A DNA stretch of 11,912 nucleotides from contig JAUUYJ010000049.1 of assembly GCA_030588275.1 (NCBI GenBank), positions 1 to 11,912 of the forward strand, in the 5' to 3' direction. Every line of letters starts with the position of its first letter. Position 1 is the first letter of the stretch. The position numbers and the translations under genes are program-made. The notes below the pieces were generated by a model. That model did no database searches and was not told the origin of the DNA. It was given only the letters and a program-made list of their open reading frames with translations. The stretch is from Candidatus Zixiibacteriota bacterium. Lineage in GTDB: Bacteria; Zixibacteria; MSB-5A5; GN15; JAAZOE01. Shown here one piece after another: positions 7,483-11,912 of this stretch.

Positions 7483-8046
7483 TCAAGTTCCATCATAGGC
7501 AACGGTCAAAATAATATCACCCGTGTAGGCCCCAGCCGTCTGATCGATAGTCGGCAGAACGGTGCCGCCCAAAAAGATTTCAATCGATGAAGCGGCATCA
7601 AAATTAGTCGTCGGCAAGTTGTGCGGGTTGTCGTCGGCATAACCGTTAGCCGCCAAAAACGCGGTCGGATCACCCGATGAAACACCAGCGGTGTCGATGT
7701 TGCAATCGGTGGCGGAAAATGAAATCACCATTCGGTCGGAATCACCGGTGATGGAAACATAATCTGGCAACTGCATATACATCGAAACTCCGGCCCCGGC
7801 AGCGCCTGTAATACTAAAGACACCGGCATCGGCGTTGTCATTGGTAATCGCCTTCGGAACACCCTGATAAACCGATCCAAAGACCAATGTACCAGCGGTT
7901 ACGGTCAAAGCGGCCAAAACTGTAGCGGTCGCTGAACCGACAGCCACATCCTGGGCCGCAACATTTTGCGCCATCGTCATAGCCAGAACAACCGCTACGA
8001 TTAGAGCAAACCGAAATGTTGATTTAACTATCCCTGTCTTATTCAT
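7483..8046 (-). CDS. DUF4402-type pilin subunit, copy 1 of a near-identical pair
   Basis: The 187-residue exported protein has a signal peptide over residues 1-31 (VAA|Q). The mature domain has the same order of motifs as its downstream twin: SATATVLAALTVT, LVFGSV, a DNNPHNL-like loop written DDNPHNL, and a C-terminal AYTGDIILTVAYDGT strand. The alignment with the twin is gapless over 471 bp (7483-7953 with 6868-7338), and includes stretches of around 100 bp without differences. It has a single cysteine (C115). GGAG lies 5 nt before the ATG. A 436-bp upstream gap with a candidate promoter suggests this is the first gene of a pilin-pilin-chaperone-usher transcript. It is likely a major fibre subunit. 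Confidence 0.9.
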   Translation of the reverse strand: MNKTGIVKSTFRFALIVAVVLAMTMAQNVAAQDVAVGSATATVLAALTVTAGTLVFGSVYQGVPKAITNDNADAGVFSITGAAGAGVSMYMQLPDYVSITGDSDRMVISFSATDCNIDTAGVSSGDPTAFLAANGYADDNPHNLPTTNFDAASSIEIFLGGTVLPTIDQTAGAYTGDIILTVAYDGT

Positions 8047-8099
8047 ACATACTCCATTCTTGTTACACTTTGCCCGGAAATGAACAATAATTCCTTTTA

Positions 8100-8128
8100 C
8101 TTATCAGATTAATCGTCAGTTAGTTCAA
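8100..8128 (-). promoter_or_regulatory. Possible promoter of the pilin-pilin-chaperone-usher unit
   Basis: On the minus strand TTGAAC (8128-8123) and GATAAG (8105-8100) are 17 nt apart. Each matches consensus at four of six positions, so help from an activator is plausible. The leader would be about 47 nt. Confidence 0.3.
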
Positions 8129-8146
8129 ATTCTTAACAGGGATTGC

Positions 8147-8204
8147 AAAAAAAAAGGGGCAAAATGCAATGGGGGAAATCCTCTACGCCATTTTGCAATG
8201 GCAA
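8147..8204 (-). promoter_or_regulatory. Paired 13-bp elements and T-tract upstream of the pilin promoter
   Basis: CATTTTGCAATGG (8189-8201) and CAAAATGCAATGG (8160-8172) are direct repeats 29 bp apart on the plus strand, differing only in three central bases. GCAAAATG (8159-8166) also pairs with CATTTTGC (8189-8196). On the minus strand the second arm is followed after 3 nt by nine Ts (8155-8147). Two readings fit: an activator site pair near -70 with an AT tract, or an intrinsic terminator/attenuator. Confidence 0.45.
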
Positions 8205-8436
8205 AATACTGGTATTTAGGTGTCTATTTCCTGAACGAACCTAACTTGGGATAAAATTGATAGAAAATCAGGAAAATTAAAAGAATATGACAAAGGTTGG
8301 GGACAGCCAAATAGTGGGCCCGCCACCGCAGATTATTAATTGGAGAGGAATTGGCACAATCCCACTCGCTTCGCCCAGGGGTAAGATAATCTAATCTCGA
8401 TTCGCCCCGATATGGCTTCATCTTCGCAGATTATCT
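8205..8436. other. Non-coding gap, candidate dispersed repeat
   Basis: No convincing gene is present. The stretch has internal repeats: CGCAGATTAT occurs at 8327-8336 and 8425-8434, and AGATAATCT (8384-8392) is the inverse of AGATTATCT (8428-8436). Runs such as GGGCCCGCCACC and CCCACTCGCTTCGCCC are more GC-rich than the flanks. The motif style (CGGGG next to GCGAA) recalls the hairpin block at 3039-3191. A multicopy intergenic element or a small RNA is possible. Confidence 0.35.
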
Positions 8437-8466
8437 AAAAAAAGGGAAGAGCTAAAAGCTCTTCCC
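8437..8466 (-). terminator. Rho-independent terminator after the 8508-9077 pilin gene
   Basis: On the minus strand a perfect 10-bp stem GGGAAGAGCT/AGCTCTTCCC (8466-8457 with 8453-8444, 3-nt loop) is followed directly by seven Ts (8443-8437). It lies about 42 bp beyond the pilin stop codon and separates that transcript from the next pilin pair. Confidence 0.92.
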
Positions 8467-8507
8467 CCTTACTGGTCATCACTATTTTGTATTCTGCTAT
8501 ATATAAA

Positions 8508-9077
8508 TCAGGTGCCGTCGTAGGCAACGGTCAGAAGAATATCTCCGGTATAGGCACCGGCGGTCTGGTCAACCGTCGGCGTTACCCGGCCACCCAAATA
8601 GATATATATAGTCGCGGCTGGCGCTTCAAAATTTGTTGTAGAAAGGTTATGGGGATTCTCATTGGCATAGCCATTTGCGGCCAGAAATGCGGTTGGATCG
8701 GCGGCACTCAAACCAGTAGTATCGATATTGGCGTCGGTTGCATTGAACGATATGGTCATACGATCTGAATCACCGGTCAATGAAACATATTCCGGCAACA
8801 CCAAATAAAAAGATATTCCGGCTCCTCCCGCTCCCCAAACAGAGAAAATCCCGGCATCAACGGCGTCATTGGCTACGGTCCGGGGAAGACCCTGCAGAAC
8901 ATTTCCAAATACCAAATCCTTCACGGCGGTGACCGATAAGGCGGCCAGCACGGTCGCGGTAGCTTGGCCGTTAGCTACATCCTGGGCGACAAGATCGTCT
9001 GAGACCATCGCCAAAAGGCCCAAAATGGTAATCACAATGATAGAATAACGCCGATGATTATTGCACAAAGTGCCCAT
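8508..9077 (-). CDS. DUF4402-type pilin subunit
   Basis: The 189-residue exported protein has a signal peptide over residues 1-31 (hydrophobic IIVITILGLLAMV, then LVA|Q). The mature domain follows the DUF4402 plan: QATATVLAALSVT (38-50), DLVFGNV, LPEYVSLTGDSDRM, GYANENPHNL, YLGGRVTPTVDQTAGAYTG and a closing LLTVAYDGT strand. By eye it is about two-thirds identical to the twin pilins downstream. The cysteine of those copies is alanine here (ATDANID), so the mature chain lacks cysteine. The frame is open upstream to 9173, but the start at 9077 is chosen because it gives a proper signal peptide and has GGAG 6 nt upstream. A perfect intrinsic terminator follows. It is a fibre subunit, perhaps expressed separately from the twin pilins. 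Confidence 0.88.
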   Translation of the reverse strand: MGTLCNNHRRYSIIVITILGLLAMVSDDLVAQDVANGQATATVLAALSVTAVKDLVFGNVLQGLPRTVANDAVDAGIFSVWGAGGAGISFYLVLPEYVSLTGDSDRMTISFNATDANIDTTGLSAADPTAFLAANGYANENPHNLSTTNFEAPAATIYIYLGGRVTPTVDQTAGAYTGDILLTVAYDGT

Positions 9078-9083
9078 GTTACT

Positions 9084-9087
9084 CTCC
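9084..9087 (-). promoter_or_regulatory. RBS deciding the pilin start at 9077
   Basis: GGAG on the minus strand (9087-9084) is 6 nt from the ATG at 9077. The upstream in-frame ATG at 9173 would add a charged, non-signal-like extension. Confidence 0.7.
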
Positions 9088-9106
9088 AAAAAATTTATCC
9101 CTTTGG

Positions 9107-9124
9107 CCGTCTGCCTCCAGACGG
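9107..9124 (-). promoter_or_regulatory. Hairpin in the leader of the 8508-9077 pilin
   Basis: CCGTCTG and CAGACGG form a perfect 7-bp stem with a 4-nt loop that reads GAGG on the transcript strand. It starts 30 bp upstream of the pilin ATG. A run of six Ts comes too late for a normal terminator. It could protect or regulate the downstream pilin message. Confidence 0.5.
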
Positions 9125-9247
9125 GAATACTCTTCCTGATTATTTCATCGTCCGTTTCGTCCGGTTTTTCCACAATAGGAGCAATGAAAACAGATGACCG
9201 AGGTGAGGTTGTCTGATAGGTGAACAGGATTAAAGGAATTGGAGGGA

Positions 9248-9721
9248 TTACAAGCCAGTCGGGGTGACCGTCAGGACAATTACTGCTGAATAATTGCCCG
9301 GCCTTTGGTTAATCTTGGGGATCGTCATCCCCCCCAACCAGATCGTCAGGCCGTTTGCCCCAAGGCGATAGGTGATAGAATGCCATGGATTGAGGTCATC
9401 ATTACCGGGTTCACTTTGATCCGGCGAGGAACTGGAGTCCATAGCGCAGTCGGTTGTGGTAAAAACCATCTGCATATTACTCGTTCCGCTATTCATATAA
9501 GTCGGCAGGGAAAAATCGATACTCATTTCGTCCCCCGCAATTCCGCTGATATGAAATTCAGCCGCCGCACCGGCAGACCTTTTGGAGATAACCTTGGGTA
9601 CGCCCGGAAGCATATTCCCAAGCGTCAGATTATTGATAACGGTAATATTTTGAGCCCAACTGTTAGCTGGCGCCACCAGAATTGAACCAAAGATAATTAT
9701 GATGCAAAATAGGTATCTCAT
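9248..9721 (-). CDS. Short DUF4402-like fibre subunit lacking the usual N-terminal strand
   Basis: The 157-residue exported protein has a signal peptide over residues 1-23 (SWA|Q). The mature part begins NITVINNLTLGNMLPGVPK, which aligns with the LVFGSVYQGVPK region of the other pilins and omits most of their ATATVLAALTVT strand. It then has SIDFSLPTYM, VFTTTDCAMD (single C92 at the position of the cysteine in the twin pilins), WLGGMTIPKINQRPGNYS and a closing VIVLTVTPTGL strand. A weak AAGG lies 9 nt upstream of the start. It lies 61 bp after the unknown exported protein and upstream of a pilin, so it is probably in the same transcript. If the missing strand is the one donated to neighbouring subunits, this protein may occupy the fibre tip or end; that is inference. 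Confidence 0.78.
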   Translation of the reverse strand: MRYLFCIIIIFGSILVAPANSWAQNITVINNLTLGNMLPGVPKVISKRSAGAAAEFHISGIAGDEMSIDFSLPTYMNSGTSNMQMVFTTTDCAMDSSSSPDQSEPGNDDLNPWHSITYRLGANGLTIWLGGMTIPKINQRPGNYSAVIVLTVTPTGL

Positions 9722-9782
9722 TATTGACCGCCTTAGGACTAATATCCTTGAATACGGCGGCCTAAGTCAAGTAAGAATTAAT

Positions 9783-10238
9783 TTACTGAAACGGATATAT
9801 TATTCTGACCAGAACCGGTTTTTCTCCGAACGGTTTCTGAGGCAGGTACTGATTGAGGTTGACCAGAGCGGTTAGCCCGGACGAGGCGTCACCCAAAACA
9901 ATTCCCCGGTCATCAAGGATTTGCTTGTTATGAAATATTTGAATCTGCTTATTTTGATATTCGATAGAAACCGAGGCGATCCCAGCAGGTGCCAAACGGA
10001 GAATATAATATTTTGATGATTCATCTGATCTCAAATTTGCCGCTTTCAGGATAATTTCTTTGAGCGAATTATTGGAAGCATCAAGGCGACTCAGGCCGGT
10101 TCGATTGGCGACATGGGCGGAAACAGATATGGCCCCGCTGGCTGAACTGCGGAACGATTCCGCCTGAATTGATTGGCACAGGGATAGCCCTAAGGATACA
10201 ACCAGCAGTAGATATGAAAAAATCACAGTTTGGCGCAT
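9783..10238 (-). CDS. Exported 151-aa protein of unknown function in the fibre cluster
   Basis: I do not recognise this family. A clear signal peptide covers residues 1-26 (hydrophobic FSYLLLVVSLGLSL, IQA|E). The mature chain of about 125 residues has no cysteine or tryptophan and appears beta-rich: ASGAISVSAHVANRTGL (33-49), KYYILRLAPAGIASVSIEY (76-94), IQIFHNKQIL and a final PVLVRIIYPF strand. The ending recalls the closing strand of the DUF4402 subunits, but the LGG-x-TAG-x-YTG signature is absent. The ATG at 10238 has no good ribosome-binding site, yet a strong promoter lies about 50 bp upstream. It is the first gene of a likely three-gene unit with the short subunit and a pilin. A minor subunit, adaptor or accessory assembly factor is possible. 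Confidence 0.8.
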   Translation of the reverse strand: MRQTVIFSYLLLVVSLGLSLCQSIQAESFRSSASGAISVSAHVANRTGLSRLDASNNSLKEIILKAANLRSDESSKYYILRLAPAGIASVSIEYQNKQIQIFHNKQILDDRGIVLGDASSGLTALVNLNQYLPQKPFGEKPVLVRIIYPFQ

Positions 10239-10285
10239 AACGGTATTTGATGTAACCCAGATTTGTAAAAACGAGGTACATCAAA

Positions 10286-10313
10286 ATAATACCGCCAACG
10301 CCAAAAATGTCAA
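10286..10313 (-). promoter_or_regulatory. Near-consensus sigma70 promoter of the middle fibre unit
   Basis: On the minus strand a perfect TTGACA (10313-10308) and TATTAT (10291-10286, five of six matches) are 16 nt apart. Transcription would start near 10279, about 40 nt before the ATG at 10238. Confidence 0.62.
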
Positions 10314-10326
10314 GCATTAACGATTG

Positions 10327-10348
10327 TTCGCTCTTCTATATGAGCGAA
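10327..10348 (-). terminator. Hairpin after the distal pilin gene, possible weak terminator
   Basis: TTCGCTC (10327-10333) and GAGCGAA (10342-10348) form a 7-bp stem with an 8-nt loop about 22 bp beyond the pilin stop codon. No T-run follows on the minus strand, so termination would be weak or factor-dependent. The next promoter begins 14 bp downstream. Confidence 0.4.
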
Positions 10349-10370
10349 TATGTCCTGCTACTGAACAGCG

Positions 10371-10898
10371 TTAGTTGCCGGTATAGACCACCGTCAAGAC
10401 AACATCCCCGCTGTAATCGCCACTCGTCTGCGAGATTGTCGGCAGAGCCATTCCACCGAGCCATACTCTCAGAACTCCACCAATTCCGATATTGGTCGTC
10501 GAGATAGCGTTTGGATTTAAGATCCCCACCGGAGCCGACTGCCCTCCACCGGTTCCGTCATCGAACGAACCATCGGAAAACCCAAAGGCGATCAGCATAA
10601 CACCGAGCGAATCGGCGGTATAGAGATTGGTCGGCAAACTGAAATCGACCGTTATCTCTGCTATCGGAGTTCCGGTAACGGTATATTCTCCGGCATCGGC
10701 GGCGGTCGATTTATCAACCGATTTGTTTATCCCCGGTGTCACCGTTCCAAAAAGGAGATTATGCGACCCGACCACAGACAATGCAGATATAACCGTTGCC
10801 GTTGCTTGAATCGTTCCTTGTTCCTGCGCCGAAAGCTGCGGACCTACCATAGCTAGCAGTACAAAAACCGACGCAAGAGTTCTGAAAAATCTATTCAT
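10371..10898 (-). CDS. DUF4402-type fibre subunit, distal copy
   Basis: The 175-residue exported protein has a signal peptide over residues 1-24 (LSA|Q). The mature domain contains QATATVISALSVVGSHNLLFGTV, the DUF4402 opening pair of strands, VDFSLPTNLY in the middle, and VWLGGMALPTISQTSGDYSG with a closing VVLTVVYTGN strand. A glycine/serine-rich loop (about 108-122) replaces the loop that holds GDPTAFLAANGY in the other pilins, and the mature chain has no cysteine. It is the most divergent long subunit in the cluster and may be a minor or alternative one. The frame is open up to 10952, but the start at 10898 is chosen for GGAG with 7-nt spacing and a standard signal peptide. It appears to have its own promoter, not identified, in the divergent gap. 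Confidence 0.88.
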   Translation of the reverse strand: MNRFFRTLASVFVLLAMVGPQLSAQEQGTIQATATVISALSVVGSHNLLFGTVTPGINKSVDKSTAADAGEYTVTGTPIAEITVDFSLPTNLYTADSLGVMLIAFGFSDGSFDDGTGGGQSAPVGILNPNAISTTNIGIGGVLRVWLGGMALPTISQTSGDYSGDVVLTVVYTGN

Positions 10899-10905
10899 AC
10901 TCAGG

Positions 10906-10909
10906 CTCC
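10906..10909 (-). promoter_or_regulatory. RBS deciding the distal pilin start at 10898
   Basis: GGAG on the minus strand (10909-10906) is 7 nt from the ATG at 10898, which opens a normal signal peptide. The upstream in-frame ATG at 10952 would add a non-signal-like 18-residue extension. Confidence 0.75.
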
Positions 10910-11043
10910 ACTTAAGATTAAGAGTTTCCGAGTAACCTAATTGCAAAGACAATGCCGACCGTTTAGACGTTGTTTAAGTTTTTGTCTGATAAAGAATTAA
11001 ATGGCTTTGCCGGTAATTTTGGGGGATCAAATTATGATTCGAA

Positions 11044-11061
11044 TATGGGACGATTCCCATA
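11044..11061. promoter_or_regulatory. Inverted repeat TATGGGA-cgat-TCCCATA
   Basis: The arms are perfect over 7 bp with a 4-bp spacer. No T-run follows. It could be a regulator-binding site for either divergent gene or a leader hairpin. Confidence 0.4.
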
Positions 11062-11155
11062 CTCGACAAATCGAAACCTACTATTATTCAGATAAAATAA
11101 TTGCATCAACCGGCTAAATATTCAAACCGGAAATCCGATAACTAAAACGACAACG

Positions 11156-11186
11156 TCTGTTCAAAATTAGAACAAAATTGAACAGA
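11156..11186 (+). promoter_or_regulatory. 9-bp inverted repeat, operator or leader hairpin
   Basis: TCTGTTCAA (11156-11164) and TTGAACAGA (11178-11186) are perfect inverted arms around a 13-bp spacer that contains a further GAACA. The centre is about 70 bp before the ATG at 11241. Confidence 0.5.
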
Positions 11187-11209
11187 GTGAAACATGGCAA
11201 CAAGGACAT

Positions 11210-11232
11210 TTTCAAAATCGGATTTTGAAAGG
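11210..11232 (+). promoter_or_regulatory. 21-bp palindrome overlapping the ribosome binding site
   Basis: TTTCAAAATC (11210-11219) and GATTTTGAAA (11221-11230) are perfect 10-bp inverted arms around a single G. The ribosome-binding site GAAAGG (11227-11232, 8 nt before the ATG at 11241) lies mostly inside the 3' arm. In RNA a stem of about 9 bp would hide it. Confidence 0.6.
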
Positions 11233-11240
11233 TCAACTTT

Positions 11241-11912
11241 ATGCCGAATCGATCGGCGCACATATTACTGCTTTTCATTCTGATCCAGATTAGCCAGATA
11301 GCCGCGGCCCAGGATTCTCTCTGGACGGCCAACTTCGGCGGATCATCCAACGAATCAGGCTGTTCAGCTATTCAGCTATCTGACGGCGACATCGTCATGA
11401 TCGGATCGACCTATTCCTACGGAGCGGGCGACCACGATATCTATCTCATCAAAACTGACTCAACCGGTATTCTCCAATGGGCCCAAACCTTCGGTGGTAC
11501 CGAAACCGACTATGGGTACGACCTGGCTGAAACATCTGATGGCGGGTTGATCTTGGTTGGTTCAACCAGATCATCCGGTGCCGGGGGGCGCGACGTCTAT
11601 CTAATCAAGACCGATTCCGGCGGCATCGAACAATGGAGCAAAACTTACGGCGGTGCGTCCAACGACGAAGGATTCTCGGTCCGTGAAGTTTACGACAAAG
11701 GATTTGCCATCTGCGGCACGACCGCATCATACGGAACCAACGGCGATATCTATCTCATTCGCACCGACAGCCTCGGCGACAGTCTCTGGACCAAAACTTA
11801 CGGTGGGAGTGCGGGGGAAGCGGGAGCGACCGTTCGCATCACCTCCGATAGCGGCTTTGTCCTGGTTGGTACGACCGGATCATACGGAGCCGGTTACTCA
11901 AGCATCTACCTC
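11241..11912 (+). CDS. Secreted propeller-type repeat protein (3' end outside window)
   Basis: The plus-strand frame is open from ATG 11241 to the window end (224 codons, no stop). The signal peptide spans residues 1-23 (hydrophobic HILLLFILIQI, AAA|Q). From residue 28 the chain is built of repeats of 51-52 residues with the consensus W-x4-[FY]GG-x3-[DE]-x-G, then DGG[FL]xxxGxTxSxGxG, then D[IV]YLI[KR]TDxxG. Such repeats are common in exported proteins of FCB-group bacteria and probably fold as blades of a beta-propeller. GAAAGG lies 8 nt before the start, inside a palindrome. It is divergent from the fibre cluster and need not belong to it. A surface or secreted role is likely; the exact function is not visible, and any C-terminal sorting signal would be beyond the window. 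Confidence 0.85.
   Translation, partial: MPNRSAHILLLFILIQISQIAAAQDSLWTANFGGSSNESGCSAIQLSDGDIVMIGSTYSYGAGDHDIYLIKTDSTGILQWAQTFGGTETDYGYDLAETSDGGLILVGSTRSSGAGGRDVYLIKTDSGGIEQWSKTYGGASNDEGFSVREVYDKGFAICGTTASYGTNGDIYLIRTDSLGDSLWTKTYGGSAGEAGATVRITSDSGFVLVGTTGSYGAGYSSIYL
11334..11912 (+). repeat. 156-bp tandem coding repeats (propeller blades)
   Basis: The aromatic codon preceding GG falls at 11334, 11490, 11646 and 11799, giving periods of 156, 156 and 153 bp (52, 52 and 51 codons). The fourth unit is cut by the window end. Confidence 0.85.

Larger units (their letters stand above)
10899..11240. other. Divergent regulatory gap between the distal pilin and the repeat-protein gene
   Basis: The 342-bp AT-rich stretch has no gene that I can support. 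It holds three inverted repeats, listed separately at 11044-11061, 11156-11186 and 11210-11230. I could not identify a convincing -35/-10 pair in either direction. The direct repeat AACCGG occurs at 11108-11113 and 11125-11130. Confidence 0.6.

Noticed and set aside
8224..8421. 65-codon minus-strand open frame in the gap between fibre operons
   Set aside because: There is no ribosome-binding site, composition is not gene-like, and it overlaps the repeat-bearing non-coding block; it is more likely part of a dispersed element.
9078..9173. N-terminal extension of the 8508-9077 pilin to an ATG at 9173
   Set aside because: It would put 32 mostly charged residues before the signal peptide and runs through a perfect hairpin; GGAG supports the start at 9077.
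9305..9685. 126-codon plus-strand open frame opposite the short subunit gene
   Set aside because: The minus-strand frame has a signal peptide and DUF4402-like motifs; this one has neither.
9722..9782. Terminator between the unknown exported protein and the short subunit
   Set aside because: CCGCC/GGCGG and CTTAGG/CCTAAG can pair but compete with each other, have long loops and no T-run; read-through is more likely.

Overview
The window comes from a bacterium with a Gram-negative (double-membrane) envelope. Almost every gene encodes an exported protein with an A-x-A|Q-type signal peptide, and one is an outer-membrane usher. The long Ig-like repeat protein, the WxxxxGGxxxD propeller-type repeats and the moderate GC content recall uncultured FCB-group lineages such as Zixibacteria. 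That placement is an inference from style, because no phylogenetic marker was compared.

Layout. (i) 1-2072, minus: the N-terminal 690 codons of a secreted protein with a jelly-roll-like head and at least four 129-residue tandem repeats; its 3' end lies outside the window. (ii) 2073-2390: divergent promoter region whose two -35 boxes overlap. (iii) 2391-3038, plus: trmB, the only housekeeping gene. (iv) 3039-3191: hairpin-rich gap between convergent genes. (v) 3192-10898, minus: a chaperone-usher type surface-fibre cluster. In transcription order it holds a DUF4402-type pilin (10898-10371), an exported 151-aa protein of unknown fold (10238-9783), a short DUF4402-like subunit (9721-9248), a pilin (9077-8508), two nearly identical pilins (8046-7483 and 7425-6868), a PapD-like chaperone (6730-5849) and an 878-aa usher (5828-3192). 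(vi) 10899-11240: regulatory gap with three strong inverted repeats. (vii) 11241-11912, plus: the start of a secreted protein with 52-residue repeats.

The fibre genes probably form three transcription units. The first is the distal pilin alone. The second is the unknown protein, short subunit and pilin, starting at a near-consensus promoter (10286-10313) and ending at a textbook intrinsic terminator (8437-8466). The third is pilin, pilin, chaperone and usher. Three hairpins lie between the last pilin and the chaperone and could make pilin mRNA more abundant than assembly-machinery mRNA. The expected scheme is Sec export of subunits, periplasmic capping by the chaperone, and assembly through the usher. 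The usher differs from FimD/PapC: it has a copper-amine-oxidase-N-like N-terminal module and two SdrD-B/CarboxypepD-like modules at its C-terminus. The most notable points are this divergent fibre system with five DUF4402-type subunits, apparent gene conversion between two pilins whose signal peptides are unrelated, and a ribosome-binding site buried in a 21-bp palindrome upstream of the last gene.
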